From positions 1 to 14,105 of the forward strand of contig JBAQUT010000007.1 in NCBI GenBank assembly GCA_049297695.1: DNA of 14,105 nucleotides, written 5' to 3'. The translations under genes and the position numbers were made by a program. The DNA is from JACKLD01 sp049297695 (GTDB taxonomy: Bacteria; Pseudomonadota; Alphaproteobacteria; UBA2136; UBA6156). Of the stretch, positions 1-5,937 are shown in pieces; the first letter of the stretch is position 1; every line of letters starts with the position of its first letter. Under the pieces are notes generated by a model that saw nothing but the letters and a program-made list of their open reading frames with translations, was not told the DNA's origin and searched no databases.

Positions 1-1
1 G

Positions 2-1843
2 GCCTTGGGCGCCCCCACCGACAAGCGCTGGATGGGTCAGGCAGACCGTTGGATTATCACCTCCAGCCCCCCCGCCCTGCCCGCCCCCGCCAAGGGCGAG
101 CGCTGGCTGGTGAACGTGGTGGAGCGCCACAAGCACACCGTGTTGCTAACCGCCACCAAGTTGTTGCCCCGCCCCGACCAACGCACGTTGATAGGCTTGG
201 TGGGCGAGTACCACCGCGTGCGGGTTTTAAACCGTGAGCTGGCGGCGATTGATTTTGTATTGAACAACCCGAAAGATGCTGCGGTGGGCGATTACATCCG
301 CCTGCAACCCCACATGCGCCCCCGCACAGGCCCTACCCCTGTGAAGATGTTGGCCAACTTGGGGAGCAACCCTAAGGGTTTGGAAAGCCTTGCCGCCATT
401 GAGAACCACAACTTGCCGGTGGAGTTCCCCGCCGATGTTCTGGCCGAAGCCGAGGGTTTGCCCGCGTATAAGTTTAACCCCGCCGAGGGCCGTACGGATT
501 GGCGGGATATGCCCATTGTGACCATTGACGGCCCCGATGCCCGGGACTTTGACGACGCCGTGTGGGCGGAACCGTTGGAAGGCGGCGGCCACCGCGTGCG
601 TGTGGCCATTGCGGATGTAGCCTTTTATGTGAAGCCCGGCACCGCGCTGGATGAGGATGCGCAAGAACGGGGCAACAGCACGTACTTCCCCGACCGCGTG
701 ATACCTATGCTGCCCGAGCGCCTGAGCAACGATTTGTGCAGCTTGCGCCCCTTGGTGGATAGGCCCGTGTTTGGTGTGGAGATGGAAGTGGACAGCCACG
801 GGCATTTGCAGAAGTACGCGTTTTGCAGGGCGGTGATTCATTCCGCCGCACGCCTTACCTACCAGCAGGTGCAAGCGGCGCTGGATGGCACGCCCGATGC
901 CACCACCCTGCCCTTGCTGCCCAACCTGAAACACCTGTTAGCCGCCTACAACACATTGGACCATGCCCGTTTGCGGCGCGGAGCGCTGGATTTGGAACTG
1001 CCTGAACTGGGGATTGAACTGGATAAGGAAGGCAATGTGCTGAAGGTGGCCAACCGCGCCCGCCTGACCAGCCACAAGCTGATTGAAGAGCTGATGATTT
1101 TGGCCAACGTGGCGGCGGCATCCGCCCTTAGCCGCCACAAGGTGACAGGCTTTTACCGCATTCACGATAAGCCCGACAAAATGAAGCTGATGACACTGAC
1201 CGCCGCGTTGAAGCCCTTGGGCTTTACCATGCCGGCCATAGATGGCGGCCACAAAGCCTGGGCCAACTTGGTGGAGCAAGTGAAAAGCCACCCCGCCCGC
1301 AACACGCTGCTGCGGCAAATTTTGCAAAGCCAAATGCAAGCCAAATATTCCACCGACAACATCGGCCACTACGGGCTGTCCTTGCCGTTGTACAGCCATT
1401 TTACAAGCCCCATCCGCCGTTATTCCGATTTGGTGACTCACCGTGCGTTGCTCCATATTTTGGGAACCAAGCAAGATTTACCTAGTGCAAGTGAGCTTGG
1501 GCACGTGGCACAAAGCATCAACATGAGCGAGCGCAAAAGCCAACAGGCGGAATGGGAAGCGCGCGACCGTATCATCGCCCGCCATTACGCCCAGTTTGTG
1601 GGGAAAGAATTTACGGCCACCGTGACCAACGCCCTGAACTTCGGGATGTTTGCCAGCATTGATGAAGGCGTAGAAGGTTTGCTGCCCGCCCGCATGATGG
1701 GCTGGGACTGGCACTTTAGCCCCGCCCACAGCACGTGGCGCAACAACCGCAGCAAAAAAACGCTCCAATCCGGCAGCACCGTGCGGGTGGTGTTGGTGGA
1801 GGCGGATAGGGCCAGTGGGCGGCTGACGTTTAAACCTCTTTAG
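2..1843 (+). CDS. rnr: Ribonuclease R (RNB/S1 exoribonuclease), 5' end outside window
   Basis: This is a processive 3'-to-5' exoribonuclease of the RNase II/R family, which degrades structured RNA in the cytoplasm. The visible 613 codons run open to the left edge. A TTG at 5 could be read as a start, but RNase R is usually 700-800 residues, so I take the gene as truncated by the window. Numbering from that TTG, a cold-shock-like region comes first. The RNB catalytic motif IDGPDARDFDDAV lies at about 174-186, with its metal-binding aspartates intact. It is followed by the conserved ERGNSTYFPDRVIPMLPERL segment at about 221-240. A C-terminal S1 domain spans roughly 535-610 (KEFTATVTNALNFGMF, GVEGLLPARMM). 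The protein ends right after S1, without the Lys-rich tail of the E. coli enzyme. Its TAG overlaps the end of the convergent gene by 4 bases. Family assignment is secure; RNase R rather than RNase II rests on overall pattern. Confidence 0.93.
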   Translation, partial: ALGAPTDKRWMGQADRWIITSSPPALPAPAKGERWLVNVVERHKHTVLLTATKLLPRPDQRTLIGLVGEYHRVRVLNRELAAIDFVLNNPKDAAVGDYIRLQPHMRPRTGPTPVKMLANLGSNPKGLESLAAIENHNLPVEFPADVLAEAEGLPAYKFNPAEGRTDWRDMPIVTIDGPDARDFDDAVWAEPLEGGGHRVRVAIADVAFYVKPGTALDEDAQERGNSTYFPDRVIPMLPERLSNDLCSLRPLVDRPVFGVEMEVDSHGHLQKYAFCRAVIHSAARLTYQQVQAALDGTPDATTLPLLPNLKHLLAAYNTLDHARLRRGALDLELPELGIELDKEGNVLKVANRARLTSHKLIEELMILANVAAASALSRHKVTGFYRIHDKPDKMKLMTLTAALKPLGFTMPAIDGGHKAWANLVEQVKSHPARNTLLRQILQSQMQAKYSTDNIGHYGLSLPLYSHFTSPIRRYSDLVTHRALLHILGTKQDLPSASELGHVAQSINMSERKSQQAEWEARDRIIARHYAQFVGKEFTATVTNALNFGMFASIDEGVEGLLPARMMGWDWHFSPAHSTWRNNRSKKTLQSGSTVRVVLVEADRASGRLTFKPL

Positions 1844-2046
1844 CGGTATTGTGTCGGCGTTGGTGCGGGGCGGGCGCATTCGCCTTCCGTACGGAAATAC
1901 ACAATGCAATGGGCGGGGCGCAATGGCTTTGAGTTGGGGTTTAAAGCCCTGTGCAAGCTTACATAGGTATCATAGCCTGCTGTCAACATAGGAGCTAGCA
2001 TAACAGCACCCATGGCAGTACCTGCAAGGGTACGCTTCAAATTCAT
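1840..2046 (-). CDS. Small hypothetical membrane-anchored or secreted protein, 68 aa
   Basis: I do not recognise this protein. It starts with a basic MNLKR, followed by a hydrophobic stretch at about residues 7-24. That could be a signal peptide (possible cleavage near LTAG/Y) or a single anchor. The remainder is a short Pro-rich region with two cysteines (C47, C57). Its ATG overlaps the stop of the upstream 115-aa gene as ATGA, the usual sign of translational coupling, so the two are probably one operon. Its stop overlaps the last 4 bases of rnr on the other strand. Both the size and the membrane prediction are visible in the sequence; any role is unknown. It could be a spurious ORF, but the ATGA overlap and signal-like N-terminus argue for a real gene. 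Confidence 0.55.
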   Translation of the reverse strand: MNLKRTLAGTAMGAVMLAPMLTAGYDTYVSLHRALNPNSKPLRPAHCIVYFRTEGECARPAPTPTQYR

Positions 2047-2390
2047 AACCCCAACCCTTGAACGGATTTACCTTCACACGCCTTTTGGGCTTTCAACATT
2101 TGTTTGGCTAAAATCCAGCGCAAAGCTTTGCGTTTATCATCTGGCTGGGCGCATATTTTAGTCCCCACGTGCACCATCAGCAATCCATCGGCAGCATCCA
2201 GGCATGGCTCCACACCATGCACTTTGGTGCATTCGGCAAACGCTTGAGAGGGTTTGGCTGCACGTTGAAGAGTTTGGGTAGCCTTCATTTTATCGGTATG
2301 TTGCACAAGGCTTGCCACCATGCCGAAGCCACCTAACAGCATCACGGGGGTTAATATTGTGTAATCGCGCCATGTTTTTCGGGTGTTCAT
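2043..2390 (-). CDS. Small hypothetical protein, one membrane segment, four cysteines, 115 aa
   Basis: This is an unrecognised protein. A basic N-terminus (MNTRKTWRDY) is followed by a hydrophobic segment at about residues 11-29, then a mostly polar domain. That domain carries four cysteines (C54, C63, C80, C105) and a Lys-rich helix near the C-terminus. The topology suggests a periplasmic domain held by an N-terminal anchor, with the cysteines possibly in two disulfides. It is first in a two-gene operon with the 68-aa gene, which it overlaps as ATGA. There is no Shine-Dalgarno, but a near-consensus promoter ends 7 nt before the ATG, so the message is probably leaderless. It lies divergent to an M50B-like metalloprotease gene, which could mean a functional link or mere adjacency. 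Confidence 0.65.
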   Translation of the reverse strand: MNTRKTWRDYTILTPVMLLGGFGMVASLVQHTDKMKATQTLQRAAKPSQAFAECTKVHGVEPCLDAADGLLMVHVGTKICAQPDDKRKALRWILAKQMLKAQKACEGKSVQGLGL

Positions 2391-2395
2391 GTGCT

Positions 2396-2407
2396 AGCTT
2401 ATAAGCT
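2396..2407. repeat. Perfect 12-bp palindrome in a divergent promoter region
   Basis: AGCTTATAAGCT is its own reverse complement. It covers the -10 box of the minus-strand promoter and offers TATAAG on both strands. It lies between the divergent genes starting at 2390 (-) and 2433 (+). A repressor dimer site or simply a symmetric -10 region are both possible. Confidence 0.4.
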
Positions 2408-2426
2408 GTTCAATGTACGAAGTCAA
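2398..2426 (-). promoter_or_regulatory. Strong sigma70-like promoter for the small-protein operon
   Basis: Read on the minus strand, -35 TTGACT (2426-2421) is followed by a 17-nt spacer and -10 TATAAG (2403-2398). Seven bases (CTAGCAC) then lead directly to the ATG at 2390. The expected transcription start therefore falls at or within a base or two of the ATG, predicting a leaderless mRNA. The gene lacks a Shine-Dalgarno, which fits. Confidence 0.65.
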
Positions 2427-2432
2427 ACATGT

Positions 2433-3128
2433 ATGCAACATAGTTTATCTCCCGAGGCGTTGTGGTTCATCGGGCTGGTGGTAGGGTCGTTTCTTACGGG
2501 CGAAACCCCGCTCCGCCTCCCCTTCCGCTGGGCGGAAACCTATTACCATGAGCTTTCTCACGGATTGGCTGCCCTCATCAGCGGCGGGCGTGTGCACCGC
2601 ATCCAGCTCCATTTTGATGGCAGCGGGCTGTGCACTACGGCGGGCGGCAGCCGCGTTTTGATATTGCTGGCGGGCTACATGGGGGCGGCCCTGTGGGGCA
2701 GCCTGTTGTACGTGGGCGGCTGGGCCATGGGGGAAACGGGCAGCGGGGTTATTTTGCAGATTGAGCTGGCCTTGCTGGCCGTTACCACGTTGCTGTGGGT
2801 GAGGGATATCAAAACCCTGATTATTTTAGGCATTGTGGCTAGCGTGTACGCCACCGTGCTGCTGTACGGCCCCAGCACGTACCTTCCCTACCTGCTTCAA
2901 TTTACAGGTATTTACGTGCTGATGAACGCCCTGCGCGCGCCCTTGCACCTGATTGACGGCCAGCACGTGGGCGATGGCGCCGCGCTGGCCAATATTTTCA
3001 AGGTACTCCCCGAAATCTTCTGGATTGTGTGGTGGCTGGTATTTGCGTTGGTGTGTTTGGCCGTATGCGCGTGGGTTACGATGCCCGAGGTGGCCATTTA
3101 CACCTCTAAAGCTATTCCCAAATTTTAA
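2433..3128 (+). CDS. M50B-like integral membrane zinc metalloprotease
   Basis: A multi-pass membrane protein of 231 aa with the zinc motif HELSHG (residues 39-44 from ATG 2433), directly after an aromatic YY. It is followed by the glycine-rich GxxLCTTAGGSRVLILLAGYMGAALWG stretch, here described rather than as one unit. That arrangement matches the M50B-like peptidase family, distant relatives of site-2 proteases. A further segment GDGAALANIFKVLPEIFW fits the family's C-terminal aspartate region before the last membrane helix. I count about five or six hydrophobic segments. In-frame GTG at 2391 would add 14 residues but abuts the divergent gene and covers its promoter, so ATG 2433 is preferred; neither has a good Shine-Dalgarno. 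Intramembrane proteolysis is inferred from the family; the substrate is unknown. Confidence 0.75.
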   Translation: MQHSLSPEALWFIGLVVGSFLTGETPLRLPFRWAETYYHELSHGLAALISGGRVHRIQLHFDGSGLCTTAGGSRVLILLAGYMGAALWGSLLYVGGWAMGETGSGVILQIELALLAVTTLLWVRDIKTLIILGIVASVYATVLLYGPSTYLPYLLQFTGIYVLMNALRAPLHLIDGQHVGDGAALANIFKVLPEIFWIVWWLVFALVCLAVCAWVTMPEVAIYTSKAIPKF

Positions 3129-3137
3129 CATATCGGC

Positions 3138-3395
3138 TTAACGTTGCCCAATGTGTCGGGCCGTTCGGCCCAACCCCCACATGGCAACTCCCGCCAAAAA
3201 GAGTACCTCTCCGCCCGTTATCGTTGCATCCAACAAAGGGCCGCAGGTGTAATCTGTCAAACGTGGGCCTATATCCACACAGGTTGATGTTTGAAGCATG
3301 GTTGTTTTTAACCCCAAACCTGCCAAGGCTGTGGCGATACCAGCTACCCGCAGTTTTGTAGAGTTTTGATTTATTTTTTGGAATATGTCCGACAC
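3138..3395 (-). CDS. Small hypothetical membrane protein, 85 aa
   Basis: I do not recognise this protein. It has two hydrophobic segments, about residues 17-32 (VAGIATALAGLGLKTT) and 60-75 (GGEVLFLAGVAMWGLG). They are separated by a short loop with two cysteines (C39, C51). This suggests a two-helix inner-membrane hairpin with a Cys-containing periplasmic loop. The only plausible start is GTG, preceded by a weak GAAAG that lies inside a 12-bp palindrome, so the start is uncertain. It follows the 230-aa gene on the same strand by 27 bp and in the same reading frame, so the two probably share a transcript. Its stop is 9 bp from the convergent M50B-like gene. No function can be offered. Confidence 0.5.
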   Translation of the reverse strand: MSDIFQKINQNSTKLRVAGIATALAGLGLKTTMLQTSTCVDIGPRLTDYTCGPLLDATITGGEVLFLAGVAMWGLGRTARHIGQR

Positions 3396-3397
3396 TG

Positions 3398-3409
3398 CGA
3401 AAGCTTTCG
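3398..3409. repeat. Perfect 12-bp palindrome upstream of small membrane gene
   Basis: CGAAAGCTTTCG is perfectly self-complementary. It sits in the 27-bp gap between the minus-strand genes ending at 3423 and starting at 3395. It would place the weak GAAAG ribosome site of the downstream gene inside a 6-bp stem. On the plus strand a run of seven T (3418-3424) follows 8 bases later. Confidence 0.3.
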
Positions 3410-3422
3410 TGGGATGATTTTT

Positions 3423-4115
3423 TTAATGCACAATCCGTGCACCAGCGGAAAGCTCGCGGATGGTCTCTTCCACCATATCGCCGCTGGGGGCGGGCATGGG
3501 GCGCATTTTGGGTAGGTGGGCCTGCACGGTGGCAAACAGCGATTTGTGGGTGGGGGATATTTTATCGCTGGCCAAAGCATTTTCAGGTACGCGCAAGGCT
3601 TGCACGCCGCTGGGGCTTATCACCACATCCAGCATGTGGGGGTTTATTTGCACCACCCACACCAAGCTTTGCACGGGGGTGGGCACTCCCACATGTTCAT
3701 CCGTGTAGTTAAACACGGGGGCGCAAGCAACTTTATCGGCCTGCAAGGCACCCTTGCCCAGCACGCTGCGCACAAACACCTCGCCCAGCTGGGCGGTGGC
3801 CACGCGGCGCAGGGCGGCACCCATATCGCCGCTGCTGCCCAACCCCAAACAACTGATAAACCGCGCCTTGCCATCGCCGCCCAACACTTTGGGCTCTTGG
3901 CGGGCCATCAGCAGGTAGCGTATGCCGCCCTCAATATACCACAGCACCACGGCCCCCGCCAAACCCACATAGCCTTTGGGCACCACCTGCATGGGCGTGC
4001 CGTACAGCATGGAAAGAATGATGTTCACCACCTGTTGACGGCGGGTAAAAAAATGGGCGTGCACAGCGGTACCGATTGGCCCCCACCACCGTTGCAACGT
4101 ATTTGAAATCCCCAT
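3423..4115 (-). CDS. Hypothetical membrane-anchored protein, 230 aa
   Basis: I do not recognise this protein. It begins with a short basic and aromatic region (about residues 8-28). A hydrophobic stretch follows at about 47-70, containing GLAGAVVLWYIEGGI. The rest is a soluble domain of roughly 160 residues, ending in a Met/Pro-rich linker and a short helix. One membrane anchor with a large domain on one side is the simplest topology. An in-frame GTG at 4121 would add two residues. However, it directly abuts a -10 box (4127-4122), so ATG 4115, 6 nt after that box, is the better start and the mRNA is probably leaderless. It lies downstream of the Nudix gene but is separated by a hairpin-rich gap and has its own promoter. 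A partner role for the VirB11 ATPase further upstream is conceivable but unsupported. Confidence 0.6.
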   Translation of the reverse strand: MGISNTLQRWWGPIGTAVHAHFFTRRQQVVNIILSMLYGTPMQVVPKGYVGLAGAVVLWYIEGGIRYLLMARQEPKVLGGDGKARFISCLGLGSSGDMGAALRRVATAQLGEVFVRSVLGKGALQADKVACAPVFNYTDEHVGVPTPVQSLVWVVQINPHMLDVVISPSGVQALRVPENALASDKISPTHKSLFATVQAHLPKMRPMPAPSGDMVEETIRELSAGARIVH

Positions 4116-4121
4116 ACCCAC

Positions 4122-4150
4122 AATATAGGCCTGTTGGACAGTGAGGGCAA
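4122..4150 (-). promoter_or_regulatory. Promoter for the 230-aa membrane protein
   Basis: On the minus strand, -35 TTGCCC (4150-4145), a 17-nt spacer and -10 TATATT (4127-4122) are followed by GTGGGT and then ATG 4115. The -10 matches five of six consensus bases. The distance predicts transcription starting at or next to the ATG, and no Shine-Dalgarno is present. Confidence 0.55.
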
Positions 4151-4180
4151 GACGTAGGTTTATACCCCTTCAAACAGCAA

Positions 4181-4211
4181 CGCCGCTCCCCTTGTGGCAA
4201 GGGGAGCGGCG
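4181..4211 (-). terminator. Perfect 14-bp GC-rich hairpin, possible terminator
   Basis: CGCCGCTCCCCTTG (4181-4194) and its exact reverse complement (4198-4211) flank a 3-base loop. On the minus strand the hairpin is followed by TTGCTGTTTG, a moderately U-rich tail. On the plus strand the tail is not U-rich. A minus-strand terminator placed before the promoter at 4150-4122 is the likeliest reading. Confidence 0.5.
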
Positions 4212-4218
4212 CTACTGC

Positions 4219-4344
4219 GGCCTGCCGGTTATCGCCCCCGAGCAGGCCTACCACCCCCCTTCCTATCCCAGAAGTTAAGGGGGTGGTCTCTTAGGAAACG
4301 GTAAGGTTGCCCCCGCCGTTTCCAATGAAAACGGCCCGAAGGCC
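4219..4344 (-). ncRNA. Candidate structured RNA: run of consecutive hairpins
   Basis: Between the Nudix gene and the next promoter, perfect stems follow one another with almost no gaps. They are 7 bp (4219-4225 with 4242-4248), 9 bp (4250-4258 with 4279-4287), 8 bp (4294-4301 with 4316-4323) and a GGCC/TTCG/GGCC hairpin (4333-4344). On the minus strand the loops of the 4219 and 4294 hairpins both start with CGGGGGC and end in ACC, hinting at duplication or a shared binding site. CCGTTT at 4316-4321 can also pair with AAACGG at 4329-4334, which gives an alternative fold. Together with the 14-bp hairpin at 4181-4211 as a terminator, this could be a small RNA of about 150 nt. Strand is inferred from the flanking genes and the terminator tail. 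No known family is recognised. Confidence 0.35.
4326..4344 (-). terminator. Intrinsic terminator of the Nudix gene (UUCG loop)
   Basis: On the minus strand, a GGCC stem closes a TTCG tetraloop and is followed by GTTTTC. It starts 22 bp after the Nudix stop codon. The stem is only 4 bp, but the C(UUCG)G loop is unusually stable. The tail is short, so termination may be partial. Confidence 0.45.
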
Positions 4345-4366
4345 TAGTTATTTTGAATGTAGGTTT

Positions 4367-4972
4367 TTATTTGCCGTTTTCAAGCCCCATTTCCTTAAAA
4401 ATTGGCAACATCATGTACGTAGCCATGGCGTCGGTTTGCAGCATGTTCAAGCGCCCAAGGGGAACGGCCGTATGAGGCAGAGACTTAAAGTGCCTGTAAT
4501 ATTGGTTTTGAACATGTTCTTTCAACTCGCTTAAGGTTACCGCACGTATGTTGGCAAGCTCGTTACTTCCTGGATAGGTACCACGGTAAGCTGTCGAAGC
4601 CATTAGGTAACGCCGTTGAATCAGCTCCCGTTTTCCATCTTTTTGGAGGGGATACACGTATAAATCTTGGCTTACAATCTCCCCCTCGCGCACCATAAAC
4701 GAGATGGGTTCCAAAATTCCCGTTTCCTCAACAAATTCCCGCTGCAAGGCCGTAAAATGGTTTTCACCCGCATCCACCCGTCCACCGGGGTAGGTGTGGA
4801 AACTTTTTTTGCTGCCTCCCGAAACGGCGCGTCCGAGTAAAATTCTTTTGTCGCATAAAATCATCCCAATCGCCGTTGTACGGTGCATGGCCGCCACCAA
4901 AGGTTCGGTTGAAATAACCACAGGCACGCGTGAGTTTAAGGCCTCGGGAGGTGGTGTGAAGGAATATCTCAT
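4367..4972 (-). CDS. Nudix hydrolase
   Basis: Nudix hydrolases cleave nucleoside-diphosphate-linked substrates using Mg2+ in the cytoplasm. The full Nudix box is present at residues 64-86: G(x5)E at 64-70, then seven residues, then REFVEETGI at 78-86. It matches the GX5EX7REUXEEXGU consensus exactly. The upstream strands (AIGMILCDKRILLGRA, then FHTYPGGRVDAGE) fit the fold. The 201 aa include an N-terminal extension of about 30 residues and a C-terminal region of about 60 that I cannot assign, so the substrate is unknown. It is 15 bp downstream of the VirB11-type ATPase gene. It also has a good promoter of its own inside that gene, with the -10 box ending 6 nt before the ATG. An AGGG 6 nt before the ATG overlaps that -10 box and could serve as a Shine-Dalgarno on read-through transcripts. 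Confidence 0.88.
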   Translation of the reverse strand: MRYSFTPPPEALNSRVPVVISTEPLVAAMHRTTAIGMILCDKRILLGRAVSGGSKKSFHTYPGGRVDAGENHFTALQREFVEETGILEPISFMVREGEIVSQDLYVYPLQKDGKRELIQRRYLMASTAYRGTYPGSNELANIRAVTLSELKEHVQNQYYRHFKSLPHTAVPLGRLNMLQTDAMATYMMLPIFKEMGLENGK

Positions 4973-4978
4973 GTATAC

Positions 4979-5007
4979 CCTATACCCCTAAACAGGCTTT
5001 TCGTCAA
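4979..5007 (-). promoter_or_regulatory. Internal promoter for the Nudix gene
   Basis: On the minus strand, -35 TTGACG (5007-5002), a 17-nt spacer and -10 TATAGG (4984-4979) are followed by GTATAC and the ATG at 4972. It lies over the end of the VirB11-type gene. The spacing predicts a leaderless Nudix message in addition to any operon transcript. Confidence 0.5.
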
Positions 5008-5932
5008 ACCGTACAAAACGGGCATGCACCTTGGGCCCCACCCGCTCCAGCTGGGCCACCCCCGCAATATCGCCTTTTAACTGGCGTTGGAGGATTTGCA
5101 AGGCGCTCTCGGTGGTATCCCCGTTCAGCATCACGCGATTAATCACAGCGTCCAACGCGCCTTCCGGGCTGTTGGCGTGGATGGTAGCCATACTGCCCTG
5201 GTGGCCCGTGTTGATGGCGCTGCAAAACGTAAACGCGTTTTCCTTCCGGATTTCGCCCATGATAATCCTATCTGGCCGCATCCGCAGGGTGGCGTTCAGC
5301 AAATCGTTCACCGCCGCCACACGGCCGTTTTCCTGCCCTTTGGCAAAGTTGGCAAACAAAAAGTGGACCACGTTGTCGTGCGCGTACCGCAACTCAGGTA
5401 CGTCTTCCAGCACCACCATACGGTCGGTGAGGGCAATATACTTCATGCAGGCATTCATGAAGCTGGTTTTCCCTGTGCCCGTACCACCTGCTATCAAAAT
5501 GGTTTTGCGGCTTTCAATGGCGCTTACCAAGGCCACGCGGTCGTCGGGGGCCATCACGTACGATTCCAGCACAAACTCCCTCTCGTTGGCCAACCGAACG
5601 CACAGGCTGAATTTTTGCGCGTTTTGCTGCCCCGCCACAAACTGGGCACGGTGCCCGCCGGGCAGCTTCACGCTTAAAATGGGGTTGGCCATGTTGAACG
5701 TTTGGCCCGTGCGGTCGGCCAGCAGATTCATGCTGGAAAGCAGGTTGTCCAACGTGAGGGTCATGTCGTTATGAAACTCCCACACGCCTTCGTAACTTTC
5801 CAACCCCAACTGACCAGGGCGGTTGACCACCAATTCTTTTTTGCCCGTAATTTTATCGGGCGCCAGCCATTTCATCAACGGCTCGACCAGCTTTTTCTCG
5901 GCGGGGGATAAAATCAGTTCTCCAGAGGCCAC
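4988..5932 (-). CDS. virB11: VirB11/PilT-class secretion ATPase
   Basis: This is a hexameric traffic ATPase that powers type IV secretion, or related pilus systems, at the inner membrane. All four family signatures are visible in 314 aa. Walker A GGTGTGKTS is at 149-157. The Asp box VVLEDVPEL is at 173-181. Walker B-region RPDRIIMGEIRKENAF is at 219-234, with its conserved Glu. The His box TGHQGSMATIHANSP is at 242-256. Short length and sequence pattern favour VirB11/TrbB over the larger CpaF or PilB. The GTG start has AAGG 8 nt upstream, lying at the end of asnB, whose stop is 5 bp before the GTG; the two are surely cotranscribed. No VirB4, VirB8-10 or VirD4 gene is in the window, so this is an orphan copy here or part of a scattered set. 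Confidence 0.85.
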   Translation of the reverse strand: MASGELILSPAEKKLVEPLMKWLAPDKITGKKELVVNRPGQLGLESYEGVWEFHNDMTLTLDNLLSSMNLLADRTGQTFNMANPILSVKLPGGHRAQFVAGQQNAQKFSLCVRLANEREFVLESYVMAPDDRVALVSAIESRKTILIAGGTGTGKTSFMNACMKYIALTDRMVVLEDVPELRYAHDNVVHFLFANFAKGQENGRVAAVNDLLNATLRMRPDRIIMGEIRKENAFTFCSAINTGHQGSMATIHANSPEGALDAVINRVMLNGDTTESALQILQRQLKGDIAGVAQLERVGPKVHARFVRFDEKPV

Positions 5933-5937
5933 GGTTT

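Noticed and set aside
227..1474. Long minus-strand open frames opposite RNase R
   Set aside because: They lie fully antisense to a gene with intact catalytic motifs, have no recognisable domains, and are expected in GC-rich coding DNA.
3158..3171. GGGCCGTTCGGCCC palindrome as a terminator between the M50B-like and 85-aa genes
   Set aside because: It lies inside the coding end of the 85-aa gene and is not followed by a U-run on either strand.
3516..4106. 196-codon plus-strand open frame opposite the 230-aa gene
   Set aside because: The translation is rich in His/Gln/Gly in the way typical of antisense frames, and the minus frame has a promoter, a membrane segment and tight neighbour spacing.
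4181..4211. REP-type dispersed palindrome
   Set aside because: I see no second copy of the stem sequence in the window, so dispersal cannot be supported here.
4219..4323. Resemblance to 5S rRNA (GGTTAT near the start, CCCAGAAGTTAAG in a loop)
   Set aside because: The two ends do not pair into the required closing helix, and the conserved later part of 5S is missing. The match is limited to a dozen bases.
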